Notes: generated from the letters alone by a model not told the origin. Shown: positions 1 to 8,549, counted from the first letter of the stretch. The stretch is 10,310 bases of DNA from an uncultured Ignavibacteriales bacterium (GCA_913053915.1 CAJXGP010000032.1:1-10310), one strand, 5' to 3'. Made by a program: numbers and translations.

Positions 1-1815
1 CAAATTCAAATTTTCCATATATTCCATCAATTCGCTATTTATTTCAATGTTTACTTTATTCAATAACAAGAAACGGCCTGCGTTCCAAATTTTGTTGGCA
101 AAGTTTCGTCCGATTTCGCACTTATCTGTACTGAATAGGACGTCCTGTCCCAGCGGAGCAAGATAAATTATAGTAAACCGAAGCGCATCAGCACCGTATT
201 CTAAAATTACATCAAGAGGATCTGGAGAGTTACCCAGAGATTTGCTCATTTTCCTTCCTTTAATATCTCTGATAATACTCGTAAAATAAACATGCTCAAA
301 AGGAATATCATGTTTGAAATGTAAACCTGCCATAATCATTCTTGCAACCCAAAAGAAAATAATATCCGGAGCAGTGACAAGCGTATTTGTCGGATAATAA
401 TAATCTTGTTCCTCTTCGGTTTTGAAAACCTCATAAGCCCACAGCCAACTGGATGCCCACGTATCGAGTACATCCTCATCCTGATTCCAATTTTCGATGT
501 CTTCAGGTGGATTTACATCGCAATATATTTCATTAGTTTTTTTGTGATACCAAACCGGAATTCTATGCCCCCACCAAAGTTGACGTGAAATACACCAATC
601 TTTTATGTTGGTCATCCAATGATCATAGGTTTTAGTCCAATGTTCAGGATAAAATTTTATTCTCCCACCTTTGACCGCTTCCAGCGCCGGTTTTGATAAT
701 TCATCCATTTTCATAAACCATTGCTCGGATAAATAAGGTTCGATCGGTACACCGCCTCGTTCGGAATAACCGACTTTATTTTGATAGTCTTCTACTCTTT
801 CGAGCAAGCCTAACTCTTTTAATCTGATAACTATTTTTTGACGTGCATCGAATCGGTCTAATTGTCTGAATTCTAACGGAACATTTTCATTGGTAGCAGC
901 ATCTTCATTGAAGATATTTATTATTTCAAGATTATGACGTTTACCCATTTCATAATCGTTTATGTCATGAGCCGGAGTAACTTTAACTGCGCCGGTCCCG
1001 AATTCCATATCGACATAATCATCGGCAAAGATAGGAATTTCACGGTTCACTATCGGTAGAATTACGGTTGTACCAATTAATTTTTTGTATCTAATATCAT
1101 TAGGATTAACGGCTACACCTGTATCCCCAAGCATAGTTTCAGGGCGGGTAGTAGCAACAGTTATAAATTGATCTCTTCCTTTAATGGGATATTTTAGATA
1201 CCAAATTTTCCCGTTTTGTGTTTTATAAATTACTTCTTCGTTAGAAATAGCTGATTTGGAAGCCGGACACCAATTAACCATTCTATATCCACGATAGATT
1301 TTTCCTTCTTTGTAAAGCGCTGCAAAGGATGCGATTACCTTTTTATCATAATCATCGTCCATTGTAAAACGCTCTCGCTGCCAATCACAACTTACACCTA
1401 GCTTTTTAAGCTGCTGTATAATAATTCCGCCATATTTTTCTCTCCATTTCCAACAGTGTTTTATGAATTCTTCCCTGCCGATTTTATTTTTTTCGATACC
1501 GTGCTGTTTTAGATAATTAACCACCTTTGTCTCCGTAGCAATAGATGCATGATCAGTACCGGGCACCCAGCATGCATTGTAACCTTGCATACGTTTTGTA
1601 CGAATGAAAATATCTTGTATCGTATTGTTCAAAATATGTCCCATAGTAAGCATACCGGTTATATTTGGCGGCGGGATCACGATAGTATAAGGTCGCTTAT
1701 TTTTATCTATTTCCGAGTGAAATATGTTATTATCAGTCCATACTTTGTACCACTTATCCTCAACATTTGCCGGATTATATGCTTTCGGTATTTTGTTTAT
1801 ATTTTGCTCTGGCAT
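1..1815 (-). CDS. valS: Valyl-tRNA synthetase, N-terminal ~605 residues (3' end outside window)
   Basis: Class Ia aminoacyl-tRNA synthetase that charges tRNA-Val with valine in the cytoplasm. The minus frame is open from the ATG at 1815 to the window edge. It begins MPEQNINKIPKAYNP and has the ValRS signature PPPNITG at residues 48-54, followed by the HIGH-region TMGH at 57-60, where the first His is Thr. The editing (CP1) domain shows TTRPETMLGDT at about 221-231 and GTGAVKVTPAHD at about 270-283. DWCISRQLWWGH lies at about 405-417, and KMSKS at 522-526 (bases 238-252). A family member is usually around 880 residues, so roughly 270 residues (anticodon-binding domain and C-terminal coiled coil) lie beyond base 1. 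I translated most of the visible region and saw no frameshift. The start has no clear Shine-Dalgarno sequence, as is common in Bacteroidota-like genomes. The gene is divergent from the chagasin-like gene and functionally unrelated to the operon further right. Confidence 0.97.
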   Translation of the reverse strand, partial: MPEQNINKIPKAYNPANVEDKWYKVWTDNNIFHSEIDKNKRPYTIVIPPPNITGMLTMGHILNNTIQDIFIRTKRMQGYNACWVPGTDHASIATETKVVNYLKQHGIEKNKIGREEFIKHCWKWREKYGGIIIQQLKKLGVSCDWQRERFTMDDDYDKKVIASFAALYKEGKIYRGYRMVNWCPASKSAISNEEVIYKTQNGKIWYLKYPIKGRDQFITVATTRPETMLGDTGVAVNPNDIRYKKLIGTTVILPIVNREIPIFADDYVDMEFGTGAVKVTPAHDINDYEMGKRHNLEIINIFNEDAATNENVPLEFRQLDRFDARQKIVIRLKELGLLERVEDYQNKVGYSERGGVPIEPYLSEQWFMKMDELSKPALEAVKGGRIKFYPEHWTKTYDHWMTNIKDWCISRQLWWGHRIPVWYHKKTNEIYCDVNPPEDIENWNQDEDVLDTWASSWLWAYEVFKTEEEQDYYYPTNTLVTAPDIIFFWVARMIMAGLHFKHDIPFEHVYFTSIIRDIKGRKMSKSLGNSPDPLDVILEYGADALRFTIIYLAPLGQDVLFSTDKCEIGRNFANKIWNAGRFLLLNKVNIEINSELMEYMENLNL

Positions 1816-2005
1816 TAATTTTCCATTATTTTTTCAAATAAAGTGGAAATATAAATAATTTTTCTTGACTTCCAACTAGTTTAAATGAAAAAATACCTGA
1901 TCATTTTATCTTAAAAAAATTAGATTAATTTTATTAATTTATCTTTAGTAAATGGGTAAATTATTATTTAATATTATTTATAATAAATTAAGAACATATA
2001 AAATT
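1816..2005. promoter_or_regulatory. Divergent intergenic region between valS and the chagasin-like gene
   Basis: This AT-rich gap of 190 bases must hold the promoters of two genes reading outwards. On the minus strand, TTTATTTG about 25 bases upstream of the valS ATG resembles the Bacteroidota -7 element (TAnnTTTG) with one mismatch, but I found no matching -33 element at the right distance. On the plus strand, TTGACT at 1865-1870 looks like a -35 box without a well-spaced -10. An in-frame ATG at 1952 would add 18 residues to the chagasin-like protein. I treat that stretch as leader because it would sit in front of a well-formed signal peptide. No exact promoter can be assigned. Confidence 0.35.
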
Positions 2006-3031
2006 ATGAAATCATTTCTAATCATTGCAGCAATTGTTCTATCGATTTGTATGAAGGCGAAATCTCAAACTTTTAATAATACTTACAACAAGCAAGAAAA
2101 ATCAATAAATAATAATGCCGTCTGGTCTCCGAGTATGAAGGAAATGGATTTATTGGTAAATGAATGCGGAGGTATCGCACCTTCAAAATTAGGGACTTGT
2201 TTGATTTCCGTAATGAGGAAATCCGGAGCTTCGCCTCAAGCAATTTCATTTGCCCAATTGCTGAACGGTAATGGGTATCTGAGAAATTTTTATGATGCAG
2301 GAACAGTCGATGCGGCAACCGTTTATTTCCCATTTAAATCAAATGATAAATTAGGGTTGTATCTTGTAAACGGAAACCCTCGTTTAATTAATGTTGATAA
2401 TGAGAAAATATTACCTTTAAATGAGCTGGAAAATAATGTGGTTTTTTTTCAAATGAAGAAAAAATTTCCTCATGTTACATTACTTCCGGGCGTTCGAAGC
2501 GGTGCTGGTGCCTTTGTTTCTGAAAAGTGGAAAAAAACAGGACAAAGATTTCTTATAAATTATAAATTAAAAAATGGTTGTCTAAATTGTGAATTGTTAG
2601 GTTTCGTTACAGTGGCATTTGATTTTGATAGTACAGGAAATTTTCTTGGTTCGAAGATTATTAAGATTATAAAATTATATCCCAACAATGCAAACCACAC
2701 AAATAACGGCGAAAATATTCATGTTTATTCCGATCCTTCGAAAACTATCAGAATAAACCAAGGTGTTGAATTTGCCATAATATTAAAAACAAATCCGGGT
2801 ACCGGCTACAAGTGGGAACTAGCTCATCCTCTGAATTTAAAGATAATAAAGCTGATGGGTACTAATGTGGTCAAGCCGTATTATTCATATCTTCCCGGTT
2901 CACCTGCGAAAGTTGTTTTTAGGTTGAAGGCTGTCGGCAGTGGACGAAGTACCGTCGAACTTAAATATGTTAGGGCATGGGAAAGTACTACTCCAGGTGA
3001 AACGGTTTCTTTTAAGGTAGTTGTATATTAA
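2006..3031 (+). CDS. Secreted protein with C-terminal chagasin-like (I42) inhibitor domain
   Basis: A predicted exported protein of 341 residues. I chose the ATG at 2006 rather than 1952 because it starts directly with a signal peptide: MKSF, a hydrophobic stretch (LIIAAIVLSIC), then a likely signal peptidase I site after AKS near residue 20. The last ~100 residues show the chagasin/I42 pattern: NPGTGYKW at 263-270 (family loop NPTTGxxW), a Pro-Gly loop with LPGSPAKVVFRLKAVG at about 295-310, and RAW at 323-325 (family RPW). Members of this family inhibit papain-like cysteine peptidases by inserting these three loops into the active site. The Thr-to-Gly and Pro-to-Ala changes in two loops leave the inhibitory activity uncertain. 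I do not recognise the region at about 25-235, which contains paired cysteines (GCLNC at about 188-192). The gene stands alone, with no close partner on its strand. Confidence 0.75.
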   Translation: MKSFLIIAAIVLSICMKAKSQTFNNTYNKQEKSINNNAVWSPSMKEMDLLVNECGGIAPSKLGTCLISVMRKSGASPQAISFAQLLNGNGYLRNFYDAGTVDAATVYFPFKSNDKLGLYLVNGNPRLINVDNEKILPLNELENNVVFFQMKKKFPHVTLLPGVRSGAGAFVSEKWKKTGQRFLINYKLKNGCLNCELLGFVTVAFDFDSTGNFLGSKIIKIIKLYPNNANHTNNGENIHVYSDPSKTIRINQGVEFAIILKTNPGTGYKWELAHPLNLKIIKLMGTNVVKPYYSYLPGSPAKVVFRLKAVGSGRSTVELKYVRAWESTTPGETVSFKVVVY

Positions 3032-3241
3032 GATTCTTATATTTAAAATAGATGAAGCCGGTCCTAAGGGAGTGAAATAGAATAAATGATTTTGAAATAT
3101 AATTGCGATACACTAAAAAAACTGAGATAGTTTAATTTGCGATGAACCGGGAGTTCTGAAATTAGAAATAATGTGTTTTTTAAAAAATTATTTTTAATTC
3201 TTCAATTATATTATATTATAATATCATATTTAATATTAAAA

Positions 3242-3255
3242 TTAGTGTGCACTAA
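3242..3255. promoter_or_regulatory. Inverted repeat, possible operator of the ssp operon
   Basis: The sequence reads TTAGTG-TG-CACTAA, two perfect 6-base arms around a 2-base centre. A/T runs on both sides extend the symmetry imperfectly. It lies about 35 bases before the TATAAT box and 72 bases before the sspA start, where a repressor or activator dimer could bind. DndB-family proteins are known transcriptional regulators of dnd operons, and a DndB-like frame sits at the end of this operon, so autoregulation is conceivable. Nothing here proves binding. Confidence 0.3.
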
Positions 3256-3260
3256 CAATT

Positions 3261-3295
3261 TTTACAAAGCACGAACGAATTGTTATTACTATAAT
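3261..3295 (+). promoter_or_regulatory. Possible promoter of the ssp operon
   Basis: A perfect TATAAT lies at 3290-3295, about 32 bases before the sspA ATG, and is the best -10 candidate in the spacer. The only good -35-like hexamer nearby, TTTACA at 3261-3266, is 23 bases away, longer than the usual 16-18. The promoter may therefore rely on an activator or on another sigma-factor geometry. No Bacteroidota-type TAnnTTTG element is seen here. The AT richness makes chance matches likely. Confidence 0.3.
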
Positions 3296-3327
3296 ACTAG
3301 TCTAATTGTAAATTATAATTATAAAAA

Positions 3328-4488
3328 ATGGATGAAGTAATTTACCTAGATAACGCAGCAACAACAAAAGTAGATCCTAGAGTTGTTGAAGCTATGTTAC
3401 CATATTTTACTGAACATTACGGAAATGCTGCAAGCAAACATATTATGGGAAGTAATGCAAATAAAGCCGTAGAATCTGCTAGAGAGAAAATAGCAGATCT
3501 CATTAGATGTTCAACTAGTGAGCTAATATTTACTTCTGGGGCTACTGAATCAATTAACTTATCACTCAAAGACTTTGTTGCTTCTAATAATAAAAAAGAC
3601 AACCACATTATTACAGTTAAAACTGAACATAATGCTGTTTTAGATTCATGTAATTACTTAAAGACTAAAGGGATAGATGTAACATATTTAAATGTTGATA
3701 AAAATGGTTTAATAAATTTAAATAATTTAAAAAAAGAAATTAGAAATGAAACGATTTTAGTTTCTGTAATGTTTGTAAATAACGAGACAGGTGTCATACA
3801 ACCTATCAAAGAAATAGCCGAAATTTGTCACGAACGAAATATATTTTTTATGAGTGATGCTACGCAAGCTGTTGGAAAAATTAAGGTAGATGTAGAGGAA
3901 CTAGGAATTGATATTATGACTTTTTCAGGACATAAATTTCACGGACCAAAAGGAATTGGTGGACTTTATATACAAAGAAAACGACCCCTTAAAGTGCGAC
4001 TTGAACCAATACAGTTTGGGGGTGGGCACGAAAAAGGTTTTAGAAGTGGAACACTAAATGTGCCTGGCATAGTTGGTTTAGGGAAAGCTTGCGAATTAGC
4101 TAAAACTGAATTTAATGATTACGATACAAAAGTAAGAATTATGAGAGATGATCTAGAAAACAAATTGTTGGAGATCGGTGGTTCTTGGATTAATGGAGAT
4201 AAAAATAAAAGAGTACCAAATATTTTAAACATTGGTTTTAATGGAGTTGATAGTGATGTACTATTAGCTGGTTTGAAAAGAATAGCTATTTCAAAAGGAT
4301 CTGCATGTTCTTCAGATTCCGTTAAACCTTCTCACGTTTTGAAAGCGATGGGATTGAATGATAAAGAAGCATATTCTTCTTTAAGGTTTAGCTTAGGTAA
4401 ATTTAATTCTTTTTTAGATATCACTAAGACTATTTCTATCTTAAAAGGATATCTACTTAAAAATAAAGAAACAATTTTATATGAGTAA
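3328..4488 (+). CDS. sspA: Cysteine desulfurase SspA (IscS/NifS/DndA type)
   Basis: PLP-dependent cytoplasmic enzyme that removes sulfur from L-cysteine, yielding alanine and an enzyme persulfide. In phosphorothioation systems this persulfide supplies the DNA-modification sulfur. The 386 residues show the family in full: YLDNAATT at 6-13, SGATESINL for cofactor binding, SGHKFHGPKG with the PLP lysine at K203, the substrate-binding region FGGGHEKGFRSGTLN, and the persulfide cysteine C327 in GSACSSDSVKPSHVL. Sequence alone does not separate a housekeeping IscS from a dedicated SspA/DndA. The assignment to Ssp rests on position, because it is the first gene of an operon continuing with DUF4007, ATPase and PAPS-reductase-like genes, with no iscU or iscA nearby. 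The stop overlaps the next start by 8 bases (ATGAGTAA). The start is supported by the conserved YLDNAATT directly after it, although no ribosome-binding site is visible. Confidence 0.93.
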   Translation: MDEVIYLDNAATTKVDPRVVEAMLPYFTEHYGNAASKHIMGSNANKAVESAREKIADLIRCSTSELIFTSGATESINLSLKDFVASNNKKDNHIITVKTEHNAVLDSCNYLKTKGIDVTYLNVDKNGLINLNNLKKEIRNETILVSVMFVNNETGVIQPIKEIAEICHERNIFFMSDATQAVGKIKVDVEELGIDIMTFSGHKFHGPKGIGGLYIQRKRPLKVRLEPIQFGGGHEKGFRSGTLNVPGIVGLGKACELAKTEFNDYDTKVRIMRDDLENKLLEIGGSWINGDKNKRVPNILNIGFNGVDSDVLLAGLKRIAISKGSACSSDSVKPSHVLKAMGLNDKEAYSSLRFSLGKFNSFLDITKTISILKGYLLKNKETILYE

Positions 4489-5350
4489 ATTAATTTTTTC
4501 AGGTCATGAATCTTTTCATTGTAGGAATGTTTGGCTTAAGAAAGGCTATGATTTTCTACATCTAAAACATAAGTTTAGTGAACCCTCAGCAGTAGTTAAT
4601 TTAGGTGTTGGTAAAAATATGGTTTCAGCTATCAATTTTTGGATGAAATCATTTGGATTAATGGCTGATAGCAACAAATTAACTGAATTATCAAAATTAA
4701 TTTTTGATAAAAATGGAGTTGATCCTTATTTAGAGAATCCCTCAACTCTTTGGCTTCTTCACTTTCACTTAGTTACAAAGAATCACTCATCTATTTATTC
4801 ACTTGTTTTTAATGAATTCAGGAAAAAAAGAATAGAATTTAGCAGGAGACAATTGTTACATTTTCTCTTATCAAAATGTAATGATGCGGAATTAAATTGC
4901 AGTGAAAAAACTATTCAAAGAGATATTTCCGTTTCTCTACGCAATTACATAAGGCCTCAAAAAACAAATAAGAATCCGGAAGAATTATTTAGTGGAATCT
5001 TTATTGACCTAAATTTAATAGAACCTCTCAAAAAATTCGACGAAGATGAAATTGATTGGTATAAAATTGAGAATAAAGAAAGAAATGATCTACCGGCAGA
5101 AATAATTCTTTATTGCATTTTATCCAATGCCAATTATATCAGCTCTATATCCTTTGAAGATTTGTTGCACAGTTTTAACAGTGTAGGTAATGTATTTGCG
5201 ATTAGCCCAAAGGACCTATTAAATAAAATAAATATACTGACAAAAAAATACAGAACGATTCAATTTACTGAAGATGCAGGTATACGATTATTGCAGTTCA
5301 CAAGTAAACCTGATAAGATAAAAATATTGCGAGAATATTATGGCAAATAA
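4481..5350 (+). CDS. sspB: DUF4007 family protein, SspB-like component of DNA phosphorothioation
   Basis: The 289-residue protein opens with FSGHESFHCRNVWLKKGYDF (residues 6-25), the hallmark N-terminus of DUF4007 proteins. A second family-like stretch is NLGVGKNMVSAINFWM at about 40-55, followed by LENPSTLWLLHFHL at about 86-99. In described Ssp systems SspB sits between the desulfurase and the ATPase and is reported to nick DNA, giving the single-strand opening needed for sulfur insertion. I recall this protein as DUF4007-related, and I see no classical nuclease motif here to confirm the activity. The rest is mostly helical, charged and soluble, without membrane segments. It overlaps sspA by 8 bases and sspC by 11 bases, so synthesis of all three is probably coupled. 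Family call is firm; the nickase role is by analogy. Confidence 0.82.
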   Translation: MSKLIFSGHESFHCRNVWLKKGYDFLHLKHKFSEPSAVVNLGVGKNMVSAINFWMKSFGLMADSNKLTELSKLIFDKNGVDPYLENPSTLWLLHFHLVTKNHSSIYSLVFNEFRKKRIEFSRRQLLHFLLSKCNDAELNCSEKTIQRDISVSLRNYIRPQKTNKNPEELFSGIFIDLNLIEPLKKFDEDEIDWYKIENKERNDLPAEIILYCILSNANYISSISFEDLLHSFNSVGNVFAISPKDLLNKINILTKKYRTIQFTEDAGIRLLQFTSKPDKIKILREYYGK

Positions 5351-8300
5351 GTTTTCTCCTTCAATAAATATATTACGAGATCAGGGTAAAGAAGTAGACT
5401 ATATTCCAACACCTAATGCGGAAAGAGTAATTGAGAATTTAAATAAAAACTTTGACAAAGGAATAAAATCATTCTATTTAGTTGGTTCTTTCGGTACAGG
5501 CAAAAGCTCATTTTTATTAGCACTTGAAAATCAAATTTCACACGGGAAAAAGATATTCAAAACTAAAATAACTTTTAATGGTAAAATAAAATTTCAAACT
5601 CTCAACTTCGTGGGCGATTATCATTCCTTAGAGGATTCAATTAGAGAGAAATTAAAGATTGATAATAAAAGTGACTTATTGGAAGAATTAAATAAGCTTT
5701 ATATAAAAGTTAATTCTTTAAATAAAGGCTTATTAATTGTAATTGATGAATTTGGAAAATATTTAGAATATGCATCAAAGAATAATCCGGAAAGAGAACT
5801 TTATCTGATACAAAAATTAGCTGAGTTTGCTAATGACCACAGTAAAAATATTCTTTTCATAACTACACTTCATCAAGGATTTGATGTATATCGAACTAAT
5901 CTTGATGCGAAATTAAGAAATGAATGGGAAAAGGTAAAAGGCAGGTTAATAGAGATTCCATTTAACGAACCTGTTGAGCAATTACTTAACTTGGCAGCCA
6001 AATATCTTACTAGCAAACCACAAAATATTATTAAAGAGGAATTGAAAGTTGTTTTGAATGCTATTAAGGAAGCACATATATATCCTTTAAATAATAGCAT
6101 AAATGAAAATTTGGCTATTAATCTCTATCCGCTTGATTTACTTTCTGCAGGTATTTTAACAAAATCTCTTCAAAGATATGGGCAGAACGAACGCTCATTG
6201 TTTACTTTTCTTAAAACAACGGATTTTCCAAGGGAAATTAATAAAAAACAACTTTATTATAATTTAGTTTCCATTTATGATTATTTGATAGAAAATTTTT
6301 ACTCATTATTATCTTCGAAACAGAACCCTGATTATTTTAAATGGACGATTATTCGAAATACTATTGAACGAAATGAAATTGTCTTTGAAAAAGAGGCTTC
6401 ACATAAAGAAAAGTTAATTAAAACAATAGGACTTTTGAATATTTTTTCACAGAAAGGGGCTCTCTTAAATAAAAAGTTTTTGTGTATATACGGAAAACTT
6501 GTGCTCGGGATTACGAATGTAGAAAACGAAATAAACTTACTTGAGAAAAATAAATTGATAAGATATCAATCTTATTCCGACACTTATGTTTTGTTCGAAG
6601 GAACGGATGTAGATATTGATTTGGCACTTAATGATGCTGAAAGAAACATTAATAATAAACCCAACATAGTAACGAAGTTAAAAGAATATTTTAATTTTCC
6701 TTATTTAACCGCAAAAGCAAGTTATATTAAAAAGGGAACCCCGAGATTTTTTAAATTTATTCTCTCCGAAATACCTACGAGATTAAAACCACAAGAGGAG
6801 TATGATGGAATAATAAACTTAATATTTAATGAAAAGATTAAGATAGAAGACATTCAAGCTGTTTCTCGCGAGGTCTCTGAGGCGAACTTATATGTTTTCT
6901 ATAAAAATGCTGAGTTGATCAAAACAACAATAATCGAGATAGATAAAGTAAATTATGTGTTAAACAATACTTTAGATGATCGTGTAGTACAAAGAGAATT
7001 AAAAAATTTAAAAGAAAACTTGATAACTGAGTTAAATGAACTTGTATTTGAATCTCTCTTTTATAAAAACTCTAAAATAATTTGGGTTTTTAATGGCGAA
7101 GTAGTTGCTATCGATTCAAAAACCACTTTTAATAAAATATTATCAGAAATAATTGACGATATTTATGTTGAGACGCCCACATTTCATAACGAATTAATTA
7201 ATAGAGCCAAATTACCCGGTGTTATAACAAGAGCGCGTAAATTATTCATAAATCAATTGATGAATTATTGGGATAAAGAAAATTTAGACTTTCCGGAAGA
7301 TAAATTCCCGGCAGAGAAAACCATTTATCTCAGTTTACTAAAAGCTACGGGGATACACAGAAAAAATAATAATGAATACATTTTAGCCGAACCCCTTGAT
7401 AAATCTTTTAATTACTTGTGGAAAAAATGCGAAGAATTCATCAATGCTAGCAAATCCTCGAAAAAAAATCTTTTTGATTTAATCGAAATATTAAATGATA
7501 AACCACTAAAACTAAAACAAGGATTTATAGATTTATGGCTATCAATATTTCTGTTTATTAAGAGAGACGACTATGCACTATTCGAGAAAGACACTTATGT
7601 CCCATCATTAAATCTTGATTTAATAGACATTATCATAAAATATCCACAACATTACTATATTAAGGCGTTTGATGTTAAAGGTGTAAAACTCGACTTATTC
7701 AACCGATACAGAACCTTGATTAGTAAAACAAAAGAAGAAACGATATCAAACCAAAGTTTTATTGATACAATCAGACCATTTTTAACATTCTACAGAACTT
7801 TACCTGAATACACAAAACGAACAAATAAACTAAGTAAATCAGCCATTGCTTTTCGAAAAGCTATTGCCAATGCTAAAGATCCGGAAAAAACTTTTTTTGA
7901 AGAATTTCCTGCTGCATTAGGCTATTCAACGGTAAAGCTTTATGAGTCGAGTAAATATCTTAAAGATTACGTTATACAACTTCAAGATTGCATTCAAGAA
8001 TTAAGAACTTGCTACGATGAATTACTTAATAGAATTGAAGAATTTTTATGTAATCAATTTGAATTTGATAACAAAATTTTTCCAAGCTATAAACAAATTT
8101 TAATTGAAAGATATGCTTCGGTAAAAAGTTATTTGCTTCTCCCATATCAAAAAACATTTTATAAGCGAGTTATCTCACAATTAGACGACCGAGACTCTTG
8201 GTTGAATTCTATTATTCAAGCATTAATCGAAAAGAACTTAAATCAAATAAACGACGATGAAGAAAAAATAATATATGATAAGCTAAAAAATATCCTTTAT

Positions 8301-8549
8301 GAGTTTGATAGCTTTTCAGAATTTACTAAGTTGCAAATAAATAAAAAGACTGAAAAAGCATATAGAGTTGATATTACATCAACTGAAGAAAGTTTAATTA
8401 GCTCAATCGTTAGGTTATCAAAAACAAATGAGCAGAAAGTAAAGAGAATAGAGGAAAAAATTAAAAATCAATTGAGTGAAGATAAAACTCTTAACAAAGC
8501 AGCATTAATAAATTTGTTAAAAAAAGAATTACGAAATGATGAGAGTTGA
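5340..8549 (+). CDS. sspC: Large P-loop ATPase, SspC-like
   Basis: A 1069-residue cytoplasmic protein with an N-terminal AAA-like ATPase. Walker A is GSFGTGKS at 49-56 and Walker B is LLIVIDEFGK at about 131-140, with a DE pair for hydrolysis. A likely sensor strand, ILFITTLHQGFD, lies at about 173-184. The remaining ~800 residues are mostly helical and charged, and I recognise no second enzyme. The last ~60 residues are very rich in Lys and Glu and probably form a coiled coil. SspC of known phosphorothioation systems is an ATPase in the same position and is required for modification. Other large defence ATPases such as BrxC have a similar overall plan, but the neighbours (DUF4007, PAPS-reductase-like protein) favour SspC, and no pglZ, pglX or brxL is present. 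Start at 5340 overlaps sspB by 11 bases. The C-terminal end overlaps sspD by 14 bases. Confidence 0.82.
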   Translation: MANKFSPSINILRDQGKEVDYIPTPNAERVIENLNKNFDKGIKSFYLVGSFGTGKSSFLLALENQISHGKKIFKTKITFNGKIKFQTLNFVGDYHSLEDSIREKLKIDNKSDLLEELNKLYIKVNSLNKGLLIVIDEFGKYLEYASKNNPERELYLIQKLAEFANDHSKNILFITTLHQGFDVYRTNLDAKLRNEWEKVKGRLIEIPFNEPVEQLLNLAAKYLTSKPQNIIKEELKVVLNAIKEAHIYPLNNSINENLAINLYPLDLLSAGILTKSLQRYGQNERSLFTFLKTTDFPREINKKQLYYNLVSIYDYLIENFYSLLSSKQNPDYFKWTIIRNTIERNEIVFEKEASHKEKLIKTIGLLNIFSQKGALLNKKFLCIYGKLVLGITNVENEINLLEKNKLIRYQSYSDTYVLFEGTDVDIDLALNDAERNINNKPNIVTKLKEYFNFPYLTAKASYIKKGTPRFFKFILSEIPTRLKPQEEYDGIINLIFNEKIKIEDIQAVSREVSEANLYVFYKNAELIKTTIIEIDKVNYVLNNTLDDRVVQRELKNLKENLITELNELVFESLFYKNSKIIWVFNGEVVAIDSKTTFNKILSEIIDDIYVETPTFHNELINRAKLPGVITRARKLFINQLMNYWDKENLDFPEDKFPAEKTIYLSLLKATGIHRKNNNEYILAEPLDKSFNYLWKKCEEFINASKSSKKNLFDLIEILNDKPLKLKQGFIDLWLSIFLFIKRDDYALFEKDTYVPSLNLDLIDIIIKYPQHYYIKAFDVKGVKLDLFNRYRTLISKTKEETISNQSFIDTIRPFLTFYRTLPEYTKRTNKLSKSAIAFRKAIANAKDPEKTFFEEFPAALGYSTVKLYESSKYLKDYVIQLQDCIQELRTCYDELLNRIEEFLCNQFEFDNKIFPSYKQILIERYASVKSYLLLPYQKTFYKRVISQLDDRDSWLNSIIQALIEKNLNQINDDEEKIIYDKLKNILYEFDSFSEFTKLQINKKTEKAYRVDITSTEESLISSIVRLSKTNEQKVKRIEEKIKNQLSEDKTLNKAALINLLKKELRNDES

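Larger units (their letters stand above)
3032..3327. other. AT-rich spacer between the housekeeping genes and the Ssp operon
   Basis: There is no gene in this gap of 296 bases. The first half (3032-3175) has moderate base composition and no obvious terminator hairpin after the chagasin-like gene. The second half (about 3176-3327) is almost pure A/T with several short palindromes, including the perfect 12-base ATATTATAATAT at 3213-3224. This is followed by an inverted repeat and a TATAAT box, listed separately. I looked for flanking direct repeats or a tRNA end that would mark an integration site and saw none. The change in composition suits the left edge of an acquired defence module, but that is inference. 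Confidence 0.5.

Noticed and set aside
406..588. Short plus-strand open frame
   Set aside because: It lies antisense within valS, whose minus frame is strongly supported; it shows no domain and has odd hydrophobic composition.
1549..1818. Plus-strand open frame of 89 codons
   Set aside because: It is antisense to the conserved ValRS N-terminus, including PPPNITG and HIGH, so it is a shadow.
2073..2333. Minus-strand open frame inside the chagasin-like gene
   Set aside because: The plus frame has a signal peptide and domain signature; the antisense product has none.
3176..3240. A/T palindromes as a terminator for the chagasin-like gene
   Set aside because: The symmetric parts contain almost no G or C, so a stable hairpin is unlikely, and they lie well over 100 bases after the stop.
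3417..3608. Minus-strand open frame inside sspA
   Set aside because: It is antisense to conserved cysteine desulfurase sequence.
3328..4488. Reading the desulfurase as housekeeping IscS
   Set aside because: No iscU, iscA, hscAB or fdx is adjacent, and the gene overlaps a DUF4007 gene at its end, so it belongs to the operon.
5873..6100. Minus-strand open frame inside sspC
   Set aside because: It is antisense to the ATPase region and resembles no known protein.
5340..8549. Reading the locus as BREX (BrxC-like ATPase, BrxP-like PAPS reductase)
   Set aside because: No pglZ, pglX or brxL is present, and the desulfurase plus DUF4007 order fits Ssp better.
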